64,000 bases of DNA from Beta vulgaris subsp. vulgaris (lineage: Eukaryota; Streptophyta; Magnoliopsida; Caryophyllales; Amaranthaceae). The stretch covers positions 21,385,378 through 21,449,377 of the forward strand of contig NC_079209.1 of assembly GCF_026745355.1 (NCBI RefSeq), in the 5' to 3' direction. Both the position numbers and the translations under genes were made by a program. Position 1 is the first letter of the stretch, and every line of letters starts with the position of its first letter. The notes below the pieces were generated by a model. The model worked only from the letters and a program-made list of their open reading frames with translations. It was not told the origin of the DNA and did no database searches. Positions 23,978-35,592 of this stretch are shown piece by piece.

Positions 23978-24040
23978 ATGGCGGATTTTGAGAAGGTTAC
24001 GAAGAAGAAGGTTTCTTTTCTCCTTTGCTGTATATTATAG
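23978..24040 (+). pseudogene. Short open frame downstream of a TATA box in MULE2
   Basis: ATGGCGGATTTTGAG opens a 20-residue frame (MADFEKVTKKK start) that stops at TAG just before the right terminal repeat. The TTCCATGGCG start context is good for plants. It could be the captured first exon of a host gene, cut off by the element end. The family is not recognised. Confidence 0.3.
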
Positions 24041-26936
24041 TACTGGGCTCAGCCCGTCTGACGAGAATATTAGGTCAGACGGTCTGACCCAATACTTTCA
24101 CTTTTTTTTATTTATGAAGCTATATGTCAGAGAAAAATATTAATTATAATTATAAGAATAAAATAATTTTGCAGATTCTTTCCCCCGATTCAGATCTTGA
24201 CAGAGAGTTGCTCTTGAGATGATCTTTTATTTACGATGCCAGATGTAAGTCAATGGAGAGAGATGCGTTGGAACAGGCATGGGCGTAAACAACCTTTATA
24301 CGATCAGATACAATACCTTTACAATGCGTGCAGATTGCATGAGTTTGTTGACATAAAAGTCAAACGGAGAGAAATTAGTATATTTTGAGTTACTTATTGC
24401 AAGGTAATTTTAAATACAGCTACTGATATATTAGATGACAGTCATGTTCATTTTAATTTGGAGCTACTTATCTTTCGCGTTCACCCGTTGAGCATATGAA
24501 TCGCCACTGGCGTGAAGCAAAATACACTACATTGCTCTACATGTTGACATCAAAATTGTAGCGTCAACCCCATTTGTCTTGTAATGCATATAATAATTTT
24601 ATCCTATATGCGATTATTATACTACTCATTCTCATAATACAACAAATAAAACTTAAAAGTATTTAAATAGTAAATATTAATAATTATAATTTTCGACTAA
24701 AAATCATCAAAAATGTCGAAATAAAAACAATTCGACAATATAAAAAGATTCGGATTATATAAAATATTTTCGGACCAAAAAAAATTTCGGACCAAAAAAT
24801 TTTGGACAAAAAATTTCGGACCAAACTTGACCAACTAATTAACTAGGAACTTGAAAAGTTGCTCATGAGATGCCCTTCATTTTCGGAGCAAAAAAAAATT
24901 CGGACCAAAAAGTTCCCAATGAACATGCTTGCATCAATATTCCATACAAACATGATATTAATCTGATAAATAAATCTCATACTTAACATGTTCGTAGCAA
25001 TCATATAATAACTGACATAGTGCCCATACATTATACTATGTAACTTTCCTTCCTAAAATCATAATACTACATCAAACAAGTACGTAGTCTTTGAAGACAA
25101 ATTTGATTGGTCACCTTTAATCAACTTTAGAAGTCGCTTACATAGAAATCTCCGCTTTAAACAACTAATAGAATATATTGGATCTTTTATTTTGTTTTCA
25201 ATTTAGTTACTTACAAATAAATTAGACTATTGGAGGATAATCATTTGGTTTTGGATTTTTGCTAAAGACTTTCGAGTATTTTTTAATACGTTGAGTGGAT
25301 AAGTTTCTATAACTTGATTATTTGCATGGTTTTAATTGTGTTAGGCTACTCATACAACTGCGACTGGGCAGCCTAGCACAGGTTCAGGGAGCTCTTCTGG
25401 TATTTCGAAGGCGAAACTCACATCGATTTTTTTGATGTAGTCAAACAGTTATCAGCAACTATACCATCCTCAAAACCCCACCGCCTGAGGTTAAAGTACA
25501 TGAATTCAATCTACCGCTTCAGTCTTATCCGCAAGTAGCTTATCGATTTTCAATTGGGGTATGTGTTTTTTTTTGTGCAGTGTTCTCGAACATTTTGTTT
25601 GACAATAGATTTCCATCCAGCCTGCAAGCCGCTTATCTGCGAAAACAGCTACTATATCCACTGGTTGGCTATAAGTTCTGAACGGGCTAAAGATATTCAG
25701 ATGGCGTTTGACACTCAGGTAGTGACTCTAACATATCATGAATTTTTTTATTTATGAAGCTATATGTCAGAGAAAAATATTAATTATAATTATAAGAATA
25801 AAATAATTTTGCAGATTCCTTCCCCTGATTCAGATCTTGACAGAGAGTTGCTCTTGAGATGCCTTTTTATTTACGATGCCAGATGTAAGTCAATGGAGAG
25901 AGATGCGTTGGAACAGACATGAGCGTAAACAACCTTTATACGATCAGATACAATACCTTTACAATGCGTGCAGATTGCATGAGTTTGTTGACATAAAAGT
26001 CAAACGGAGAGAAATTGGTATATTTTGAGTTATTTATTGCAAGTTGATTCTAAATACAGCTACTGATATTTTAGATAACAATCATGTTCGCGTTCACCTG
26101 TTGAGCATAGGAATCGCCACTGGCGTGAAGCAAAATACACTACATTGCTCTACATGTTGACATCAAAATTGTAGCGTCAACCCCATTTGTCTTGTAAGCT
26201 TTTAAATGACCGATGCATATAATATTTTTATCCTATATGCCATTATTATACTACCCATTCTCACAATACAACAAATAAAACTTAAAAAAATTTAAATAGT
26301 AAATATTAATAATTATAATTTTCGACTAAAAATCATCAAAAATGTCGAAATAAAAAAAATTCGACAATATAAAAAGATTCGGACTATATAAAATATTTTC
26401 GGACCAAAAAAAATTTCGGACCAAAAAATTTCGGACCAAAAAATTTCGGACCAAAAAATTTCGAACAAAAAAATTCGGATAAAACAAGACCAACTAATGA
26501 ACTAGGAACTTGAAAGGTTGCTCTTGAGATGCCTTTCATTTTCGGACCAAAAAGTTCCCAACGAACATGCTTGCATCAATATTCCATACAAACATGATAT
26601 TAATCTGATAAATAAATCTCATACTTAACATGTTCGTAGCAATCATATAATAACTGACATAGTCCCCATACATGATACTATATAACTTTCCTTCCAAAAA
26701 TCATGATACTACATCAAACAACACATTGGTATGTACGTAATCTTTGAAGACAAATTTGATTGGTCACCTTTAATCAACTTTAGAAGTCGCTTACATAGAA
26801 ATCTCCGCTTTAAACAACTAATAAAGTATATTGGATCTTTTATTTTGTTTTCAATTTAGTTATTTACAAATAAATTCGACTATTGGAGGATAATTATTTG
26901 GTTTTGGACTTTTGCTAAAAACTTTCGAGTATTTTT

Positions 26937-28216
26937 TAATACGTTGAGTGGATAAGTTTCTATAACTTGATTATTTGCATGGTTTTAATTGTGTTAGGCT
27001 ACTCATACAACTGCGACTGGGCAGCCACATTCAGCACAGGTTCAGGGAGCTCTTATGGTATTTACGATGCCAGATGTAAGTCAATGGAGAGAGATGTGTT
27101 GGAACAGGCATGGACGTAAGCAACCTTTATTCGATCAAACACAATACCTTTACAATGCGTGCAAATTGCATGAGTTTGTTGACATAAAAGTCAAACAGGG
27201 AGAAATTGGTATATCTTGAGTTACTTATTGCAAGTTGATTCTAAATATAGTTACTGATATTTTAGATGACAGTCATGTTCATTTTATTTTGGAGCTACTT
27301 ATCTTTCGCGTTCACCTGTTGAGTATAAGAATCGCCACTTGTGTGAAGCAAAATACCCTACATTGCTCTACATGTCGACATCAAAATTGAAGCGTCAACC
27401 CCATTTGTCTTGTAAGCTCCTAGATGACCGATGGATATAATATTTTTACTACATCAAACAACACATTGATATGTATGTACTCTGTGAAGACAAATTGATA
27501 GGTCACCTGTAATCAACTTTAGAAGTCGCCTACATAGAAATCTCCACTTTAAATAACTAATGGAATATATTGGAGGTTTTATTTTGTTTTCAATTTAGTT
27601 ATTTACAAATAAATTGGACTATTGGAGGATAATTATTTGGTTTTGGACTTTTGGCTAAAGACTATTTTTTAATACGTTGAGTGGATAAGTTTCTATAACT
27701 TGATTATTTGCATGGTTTTAATTGTGTTAGGCTACTCATACAACTGCCACTGGGCAACCACATTCAGCACAGGTTCAGGGAGCTCTTCTGGTATTTCCAA
27801 GGCGAAACTCACATGGCTTGATGTAGTCAAACAGTTACCAGCAACTATGCCATCCTCAAAACCCCACCGCCTGAGGTGAAAGTACACGAATTCAATCTAC
27901 CGCTTCAGACTTATCCGCAAGTAGTGTATCGATTTTCAATTGGGGTATATTTTTTTAATTAACTTAAAAAGCTTATAAAATATAACTAATTTTTTATCTA
28001 ATGAAATAAGAAAGTCTTCTATAGGCGTGTGAATACAACTCTTTTTGTGCAGTGTGCTCGCACATTTTGTTTAACAATAGGTTTCCATCCAGCCTGCAAG
28101 CCGTTTATCTGCGAAAACAGCTATTATATCCACTTGTTGGTTGTAGGTCCTGAACCGGCTAAAGATATTCAGATGACGTTTGACACTCAGGTAAGTGACT
28201 CTAACATATCATGGAT
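26937..28216 (+). repeat. Degenerate array edge: units 10 and 11
   Basis: Unit 10 (26937-27669) has lost about 0.5 kb at 27052, where AGCTCTT joins TATTTACGATGCC, and a second segment at about 27447. Unit 11 (27670-28216) has about 100 extra bases at 27945-28047, in the intron between the first two exon-like blocks, compared with all other units. It ends abruptly at the fold-back element. Point divergence is higher than in the interior units. Confidence 0.7.
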
Positions 28217-29044
28217 AAATTTCCTCAGGTACCCCTGAGGTTTGACGTAATTCCCAAATTACCCCTCACATTTGGGGAATTCCTCAAATACCCCCGAGGT
28301 TTGTGTTTGGGTGTAAAATACCCTTACTCTTGACGGAACCCTAACACCGTTAACTTTTTTTTCTCTTTCTTCAGTTTCTCTCCTTCCTCCCACCCTCCTC
28401 CATGGATGAATCTCCAAGCTTTCTCTCTCCTCCCACCATCCTCCAAACTTTCCCCAATTTTCTCGCAGCTCCTGCCTCGACCGCCGCTCGCCGGAGTTTC
28501 GTCGGCCACCAGCATCCTCGTACTCTCTCTCTCCTTCGTCGCACTCTCTCTCCTTCGTCGCACTCTCTCTCTCTCGCTCCTCTCCTTCGTCGAGCTGCTA
28601 TACGGACAGCACCACCTGCGACCCGCGCGCGCCACACTGTCGGAGACCACCGCTGCTGCTCGCTTGCCGTTCGCCGGAGCTCGCAACTCTCTCTCGCCTC
28701 ACTCGTGGTCTTCCCCCACAGCCCCCACCCCAACCCGTCCAAATCGACGAAGGAGAGGAGCGAGAGAGAGAGTGCGACGAAGGAGAGAGAGTACGAGGAT
28801 GCTGGTGGCCGACGAAGCTCCGGCGAGCGGCGGCCGAGGCAGGGGGGCGACTGAGCGCGACGCAGGGGGTGGGGGGAAGGGGAGGTGGTGGGGGTTAGGT
28901 GGTTAGGGCTTTAGAGTGGGGTGGGAGGAGAGAGAAAGCTTCCATGTTCATCAATGGAGGATGATGGATGGAGAGAGAAAAAGAAAATTAGGGAGAAGGA
29001 GAGGAAAACCTAACGGCGTTAGGTTTCCATCCATAGTAAGGGTA
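28217..29044. mobile_element. GC-rich fold-back/MULE-like element, right end truncated
   Basis: The left end has TTCCTCAGGTACCCCTGAGG and CAAATACCCCCGAGGTTTG words. The arms are inverted: 28320-28560 (CT-rich, with GGCCACCAGCATCCTCGTAC) pairs with 28750-29040 (GA-rich, with GTACGAGGATGCTGGTGGCC). AATACCCTTACT near 28316 pairs with AGTAAGGGTAT near 29035, but the outer ~100 bp present on the left are missing on the right. Long frames here are on both strands and mirror each other. No protein is recognised. Confidence 0.65.
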
Positions 29045-29046
29045 TA

Positions 29047-29303
29047 CTACATCTGTTTTTATTTAGTTGCAACGTTTTGACTTTCACGCTTGCCAATGTA
29101 CAATTTCAAATCGTTTTATCTCTAATTGTATGTAAGTAAAAATTATAAAAATTTGATATTATGAAAGCTTACATCGAAACGAATCAAACAAGACCCCACA
29201 TGACTATATTTTGTTTAACATATAAATCAATAAATGTGGTCAAATAAGAGAACATAAATAGTGCAATTTGTCAAACGTTGCAACTAAAAAAGAACGGAGG
29301 TAG
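29047..29303. mobile_element. Stowaway/mariner-like MITE
   Basis: 257 bp with inverted ends (CTACATCTGTTTTTATTTAG against CTACCTCCGTTCTTTTTTAG), flanked by TA on both sides (29045-29046 and 29304-29305). The inner repeat GTTGCAACG is also inverted. It sits exactly at the broken right end of the fold-back element. Confidence 0.8.
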
Positions 29304-29305
29304 TA

Positions 29306-30415
29306 TAAGATAAAGAGGATTCCCTTGCCAAAAGAGGTAGAAATTGAAGATCTTTTTTGCAAGGGATTAATATCGAATCCCTATTTCAAAGGTGAAAGGA
29401 GTCCTATAACCAATAGGCCAATGTTGATCCTCAAATATCAAACTTTATAGAAAATGAAGAGATGAGAAACAAGATCTTATACCCTCTTTGTTCCTCATGT
29501 TTGCCTCATTTTTCTTTTCAATGCCTCTAAAAGATTGTATCATTTTATAATGATCACAAAAGACTACAACTTTACTCTAGCATTCATCTATTTGTTTCCA
29601 CCATTTTTATCTTTCATCAACTCAATCCAACCAAAAATATAAAATTAATCAAAACACAACAGGGCAGAAACAAAGAATATAGAATCATCAAAATTAATAC
29701 ACCTTTTGTCCCGAAAAGATAGCAACACTTCAAAACATAATATTATATCGAGACACATTTAAAACCACACCATCTTGTTTTTACGTAATTTCAGAGTAAA
29801 TCTAATCATAAAAATAAGACTAGTTTGAGTAATATCGCCATTTAGCCCTCATCTTGTCCTTCCTGTCAAATACCGACTACATTAAAACTAGGCTTGCCTA
29901 CTTAATCACTTATACAGTTGCTCTATGGCCCTGGCAGTTGTACAAGATAAAGTCATATGAAAGGTTCTTTCAGTTCAAACTCAAATCGAAAATATGAGCA
30001 GCACATTGTAAGTCCCACGATTAGTGAACAGCAAATCAAGGCAAGACTGGAAAGGTTGAGTTTCTATAATTTTTTTATAAGCCAAGATACACTTGAGAAT
30101 TACAATAGCTACATATGACGAACAGAAGTACACAACAGAAATGTTTCTATTATCATTGCCAAAGCTTAAAGTATAGTGATGAAAGGCCTAATCATTTACA
30201 AGTCATCTGCAAAATTCAAGTCATCTGCAAAATCATACTAGCCAACTTTTATGTCACCTAAGTACCTGAGCTGATGCGGACACCAAAATTTCTTTTGAAT
30301 CGAATGCATGCAAAACTTTTTTACGTCGCAGCGTCTGACACCAAAAAAAAACTTATGTCTGACACTAGTAGTCGAGTCTGAGATATACAGCCTAAAAAGT
30401 GTTTCAACTGAAGCA
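29306..30415. other. Downstream/3' UTR region of the PRP39-like gene
   Basis: AT-rich, with no open frame of interest on either strand. The part next to 30416 presumably contains the 3' untranslated region and poly(A) site of the minus-strand gene. No polyadenylation signal can be assigned with confidence. Confidence 0.4.
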
Positions 30416-30502
30416 TCAAATTTCCGTTCCTTCAATTTCAGGCAACTCGTCTTGGGATGGAGCTGCAGAAGTTGAACCATGGGTAAGTTCTGATCCTTGA
30501 CC
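30416..30502 (-). CDS. PRP39-like: PRP39-like terminal exon
   Basis: After a TTAACAG acceptor (30509-30503) the phase-0 frame encodes GQGSELTHGSTSAAPSQDEL and ends GTEI-TGA at 30418-30416. It joins the CAG|GTGTTG donor of the large exon in frame. It is the last coding exon, separated from the large exon by a 3.1-kb intron. Confidence 0.65.
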   Translation of the reverse strand, partial: GQGSELTHGSTSAAPSQDELPEIEGTEI

Positions 30503-33500
30503 CTGTTAACAAGAACAGTTAGAAAACATGAAATCTTTTCATCTGCACATTAATCAAACATGGCTCTGCCAAGGAAAGTTTGGATACATGGACTGGAGTC
30601 CCTAGCCTTATGATTCGAGGTGAAGGAGCTCCAACACTCGAGCCCCTAATTGTACTGCCTACAAAATTTGATGTATTTGCATTTTTTTATTGTTTAGGGA
30701 TGAAAATCATACAATCAAAGCTGGAATTCATGAGATTTCATATACTAGACCTTTACAGGTCTCCCTCAAACAATCTTAACATATTGGCATAAGCTTCCAG
30801 TTGGAGGGAAAGAAAGCTATACCAAATACCTCATTCTTAAACGATAAAGTTACAAAGGAACACGAATCAGTTTTATAATTATGCTATCCATAGATTTCAT
30901 TGAATTCAGTGCGAAGTCAAGCTCTCTCTGGTACGGCCACAATAATGGAGACCGATTATGGGTCATATGCATGGAAGAATGTTGAGTTTTTCACGTGCTT
31001 AGCAGTTCAAGCATCTTCTAGGTTCAAGTACAAATTCGAAAGTGAAAATCTCGACATCACGAAAGAGAAGGCTAACGGATCTAGCATACTAAAAATTGAG
31101 AATTTAGAAATGTCAGTAAAATTGAAAATTTACAAATGTCACAACTATGCCCAAGGATCTTACCTGTTTTGTGTCACTAACAAAATTTGTATAGCCAAGG
31201 TCTTCTCATCCCTAAATGGGATCCTAAAGTCCCAACCTATTTTGCCATTGCCCAACAGTCACAGGAGCTTAATCTCTTGTATGGTTACTGTTAGTTTGAT
31301 TGCTGCAATTCGAGCCCAAAGGTTACAGGTGAGGCTCAGATCAAGAAAGCGAGGAAAATTTAACCAGGCAAGTGATGTCAGGCAACCATATGAGGGGATA
31401 ATGATCAATGGATATTGGTACTGTCGCTGCGCAGCAAGCAAAGTATTGAGGATTCAGTCCTTTGAGCATGAAAATATTGATCACAAGATGGGGAAAATTT
31501 TCAGGTAATAGATAAGTCACGTGCAAATTTCTGCTCATTTTCCAGTTGCAAGTGATAAGGGAGGATATGATGAGCCCTCAAAATTTTAGCATAAGGAACC
31601 AAAATGTATACTAGGACATTTTTGCTTATAGTGGCCTAAGGAAAAAGATTGTTGTATGGCACTACCAAGAAGCAAGCACGGGAGTCGGGGGGCTCCAGCA
31701 AAATAAGAAATTGAGAGGGTGCTACGAAATGGTGATCTTTCGTATAAAAAGAAGAAAAGAAAGTCTCAGAAAATGGCTCCAAGATAGCTAGGACTAAAAG
31801 TAAGAGACATGAAAACTTCAATTACTTCAAGCTGAAAGTGACATTTTGGAGATTAAGAGACACTTACAAGAATATGTGGTTTCTTTTGGAGATACATTTT
31901 TGAGAGAAAATGCCGGAAAATTTGACGACAAAAAGTTTATCATGTGCTAGGTCTTGCAATCTGAAATTTTACGCTTGAAGGGACATGATTGGTTAGATAA
32001 AGGACTTGGGATCCCCATAATTTAAGTGCAATATGAGCTCACAGGAGCATTGACCAATCGAGCCACTAGATCTGAAAACTATTAGAATACTAAGATCACT
32101 AGATCTAATGGACAACAGGCCAGCAAACCACTTAACAAAAAGCAGAATGGCAGACATATATTTATCATCAATATGAAGGAATCATGGAATAAAAACTCGG
32201 CCATTCTATTACGTAATGCCCATTATTTAACCTATATTAAACTTGTCGTTCCGCGAATTGTCATTATGTAACGCCCCCATGTCTGTTACATAATGCTGAC
32301 AAGTCACATTAGAATTCTTTTTTCCCGTTAATTACGTTACTTGTCAGAATTGGCCAAAAGACAGAAAGGAACAACATACATTGCGATAAGAAAAACACAA
32401 TGTGCACACAACAAAGAAGTGAGAAGGTGACTTAAGCTTTCAAGTTGGGTAATGTATATGAGTTAGTGTTTCTTTACATGAATAATACGATAAAACACTC
32501 ATGTTTTAAGTAATTATTCATTCAACATATATATAACCCAAGCATATGATAGGTTTAGTCATAATATTGAAGGAATACATGTTAAGCTCCAGATGCAAAG
32601 TTGAGATTAATAATTTGTTTATGTGACTTTTAAAAAATTCCACGCCGTGTATAACCACGCTCTGTTCCATTCATCCATTGCAACGCTTCAGCCGTCATCG
32701 TAACCGACACCGCCAACAGACCTGCATTCGTGATTTTCACAAGAATACTAGCTAAAACAGAGAACAAAAGAATCCACTACCAAAGGTTTTCACTAACAAC
32801 AAAACAGATTTGTGAAGTGGAAAATCCTTCAATTACAAGAGCTACCACTTTAAACCTTCTCTACATATATCTTTCCCTTCTATAGCAAAATTAAAACCAG
32901 TTTCTTTCACCGCAAATTTATTGTTTCAATAGGTTTTTTGTAAGTCCTGCCTCACATTGACAATAACCCAAGAGTCACTCTTCTCTACATTTCACTACTG
33001 AAGAGCACCTTTTATACACCAATGATGAAAACCCAGGTCATTCTTCTCCATAAACTTCACACAATGCCAACTCAAAATATGATATTTTTCCTCACCACCT
33101 ATGACCTCACTCCACAAACCTAGCAATGCTATTATTATTTTTTCGGTTAGATGCTATTATTTTGACCACATACACATAAGAGATGTTGCCAGCATCTCTG
33201 GTCATGGAATTTTTGGTTTTCAGTGCCCAAGGCAGTTCTCTTGCTGTTGATTTGGCCATGCGCTGATTCAGGAGCTCCTTCCTTAGTCTAGGAATTTTAC
33301 TTTCAATTTGTACTCTCTTTATTCCAAAGATATTTAGCTTGACTATTAGGGTAAAACTTATAAATACTATACCATAAAGCACAAACACTACATGAATATG
33401 ATGATTTATAGAAAAAATGAAAAAAAATTATAACCAAAGTAACCGTCAAAGTTTCAGTATAATCAGACACTGCATTCGTTATAGACACATGTTGAAGACC

Positions 33501-33649
33501 ACGAAATGCCACCAAGGATAATCTTTTTTGAAAAGAGCATTACGTTCAATTACCGAGGAAGATATAATACAAAAGCATATGCGTAAATGTTCAAGACTTG
33601 ACACTAGAAAAGCATATGTATAAGATGATGGAAGAGAATCAGTCAACAC
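30503..33649. other. Last intron of the PRP39-like gene
   Basis: AT-rich intron sequence. A plus-strand open frame of 202 codons (30900-31508) has no recognised domain and lies antisense in the intron. I see no other gene. One possible small inverted-repeat element lies at 32199-32355. Confidence 0.5.
32199..32355. mobile_element. Possible small MITE in the last intron
   Basis: The ends GGCCATTCTATTACGTAAT and, in reverse complement, GGCCAATTCTGAC...AACGTAATT are imperfectly inverted. The interior has TTATGTAACG and TTACATAATG words. No target duplication could be assigned. Confidence 0.3.
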
Positions 33650-35542
33650 CTGTTCTTGAGGACTGTTATTTGAACTAACTTCTGCTGAACCATAATTTTG
33701 TTTAAGCTGTGACTTTTCATCCCTATGCTGCTGCTCCGGCAGTTCTTGTTGCTGCTCCTGAGGTAATTTTTCTTGTTGATGCAATGACTTCTGATCTGGA
33801 GCTAGTCCTGGCTGCTGCTGTGATTGTTGATATTGGTGCAGCTGCTGGAGGTAGAGTAAGTACTGTTGTTGCTGAACTTGCTGGTACTGATATGATTCCT
33901 GTGGTTGTTGCATCTGCTGCTGAAGATAGACTTCCTCTGGTTGCTGCAGCTGTGTCTGCTGTTGCTCTTGAATGTGTCCCTGCTGTTGCTGTTGCTGTGG
34001 CTGGGGCTGGGGCTGCGGCTGCTGCTGCTGCTGTAGGTAAACTTGCTGTTGCTGTATCTGCTGTAATTGCTGCTGCTGAGACTGCGTTTGCTCATTAGTT
34101 TGTTGCTGTTGCAACTGCGGAAACAACTGTTGCTGCTGATACTGCAAGTGTAAAATCTGTTGCTGATGAAGAGATGACTGTTGGGGCTGTTGAGGAATTT
34201 GCATATGCTGCTGCTGGGCTGGGTTTTGCATCTGTTGCTGCAGCTGCTGAGGAGGCTGCATTTGTTGCAGTTGTTGCTGTGGACCTAATGGTGATTGCTG
34301 CAGTACATGCTGCTGCTGCTGCTGTTGCTGCTGGTTGTAGTAATAATATTGCCACATCTGATTGTACAATTGGTTATTCTGCGCATTGCCATATTGCTCA
34401 TTGATGGGCAGCGGATACTGGTTCATCAGAGCTTGAGGGTAAGCAACAGATTGGACAGGAAGTTGGGTCTGAGTCTGTGATGTAGATCCCGTAGATTGCT
34501 GTTGGACAGTCTGTGTTTGCCCTTTGTTGCCAATGATTACTATATGTTGATTTTGTATTCGGCCATCTTTCTGACCTCGTGAACTATCTTGGTACCGGGA
34601 ATAACGACGATGACGTTTATCACGATGCCAGCGGTCTTCTGAATTCCAGCGAGAATTGTGCCTTCGTGGAGAAAGAGACCGCTCTCTGTGTCGCCGATCA
34701 TCTGTACACCCATGGATGCGTCTTCTTGGCGAAAGCGACCTTTCTAGTCTCTCTCCTGAATTACCAGGGGAGCCAAGTCTCGAACGAACTTTACCAGATG
34801 AGTTGAACCTTCGCTGATTTCCCTCTTTATCCGAAGGATGATCTGCTGATAGTGTTGATGAAAGGTCCTTACGTGTCATTGTAGAGGGAAAAGGAGACTC
34901 ACCACATGTTTCGGCAGCAGTATTATCTCCGCGACTTACAGGACTCGAGACTGAGCGGATTTTATCAATGTCGTGGCCACCTGCTGGTTTGCTACCACCA
35001 TCCGGAGGACTCAAAGAATGACCCTCCAGTGAATCTGGCTTTTCTTTTTGAGACCTTTGATCTTGCTCTTGTTTTTCCTGGATGCCATGTGATTTAGGGT
35101 CCGTGGCAGCTTCCCCAGAATTTCTATCATCAGCAGTCTGATTTAGCAGGCCAGTACCTGGCTCATTTGCTTTACACTCCTCCGTTAGAAAGGTCTTTGT
35201 GACTTCTGAAGTCACCAGCTCCAGATCAATCGATTTGCCATCGCTATCTTCAAACTGTGTCTGTTCATGGATAGCTCGTTCAGATTTGTCAATATTCTCT
35301 GCCACTACTACTTTATCTCGAGGAGGCAGCTGAATCAAATCAATTTTGTCATGCTCCTTCGAAGACCTTAGAGAGTGAGTACTAGGACTATCAGGCCTAC
35401 CTTCAATAACCATCTTCCACATAGCACCAGCTTTAGCAGGCTTCTTAAGGGAGGAATGCACTCTTACCAAGTGTGGGAAATTTTTCAAATGGCGATTCCA
35501 TGCCCTTATTATATCATGGATGCTTCCACAAGAGTCGACAAA
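33650..35542 (-). CDS. PRP39-like: PRP39-like large C-terminal exon (last HAT repeat, RS-like and poly-Gln tail)
   Basis: 631 open codons. Residues 1-27 are the last conserved HAT part (FVDSCGSIHDIIRAWNRHLK). A charged, probably disordered region of about 230 residues follows. Next is an Arg/Ser-rich block with SLSPRRRIHG and RDKRHRRYSRYQDSSRG, typical of splicing factors. The remainder is very Gln-rich, with runs of up to eight Gln encoded by mixed CAG/CAA (about 33700-34400). Acceptor TTGCAG is at 35548-35543. The donor is best placed at CAG|GTGTTG (33649). The Tat retrotransposon begins only 50 bp upstream of the acceptor, in the intron. Confidence 0.8.
33700..34400 (-). repeat. CAG/CAA-rich tract coding for polyglutamine
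   Basis: On the minus strand the tract is dominated by CAG and CAA codons with interspersed Leu, Pro and His. Interruptions by CAA make it a low-purity trinucleotide repeat. Open frames in the other five frames (poly-Ala, poly-Ser, poly-Val or Leu) are shadows of this tract. Confidence 0.85.
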
Positions 35543-35592
35543 CTGCAATTATCAAATATTGGACCATCAAAAGGCATAGCTAAAAATATAGG

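Larger units (their letters stand above)
22660..24101. mobile_element. Complete 1442-bp non-autonomous MULE (MULE2) carrying host gene fragments
   Basis: The left end is GAGAACGTATTGTGTCGGAC. The right end in reverse complement is GTGAAAGTATTGGGTCAGAC, with about 45 bp of recognisable inverted similarity. A perfect 9-bp target duplication TTTTTTTTA (22651-22659 and 24102-24110) replaces a single TTTTTTTTA in sister units. Contents from left to right: TTTCAGTTGG minisatellite, the same minisatellite inverted, a minus-strand WAK-associated exon fragment, and a plus-strand TATA box with a short open frame. There is no transposase. The right end is the same family as MULE1. This layout fits a Pack-MULE. 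Confidence 0.85.
9258..28216 (+). repeat. Tandem array of ~1.65-kb units with three-unit higher-order structure
   Basis: Unit starts, taken at the TAATACGTTGAGTGG motif, are about 9264, 10955, 12564, 15418, 17093, 18717, 20537, 22223, 25284, 26937 and 27670. After subtracting insertions the lengths are about 1691, 1609, 1652, 1675, 1624, 1639, 1686, 1610 and 1653, then two shortened units. Diagnostic variants recur every third unit: A units lack the segment with the GTAAGTGACT donor, B units have GCAGCCTAGC and GTGTTCTCGAAC, and C units have TTCCATGCCC. The order A-B-C appears in units 2-4 and 5-7 and begins again at units 8-9. The higher-order period is therefore about 4.95 kb. Confidence 0.9.

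Noticed and set aside
28324..28906. Several overlapping 120-166-codon frames on both strands
   Set aside because: GC-rich inverted arms of a fold-back element keep all frames open. The frames mirror each other and show no domain.
30900..31508. 202-codon plus-strand frame in the last PRP39 intron
   Set aside because: Composition is unlike a conserved protein, no domain is seen, and it lies antisense in an intron. A chance frame is more likely.
33802..34355. Poly-Ser, poly-Ala and poly-Val frames opposite or beside the Gln-rich exon
   Set aside because: They are other-frame readings of the CAG/CAA tract of the PRP39-like exon.
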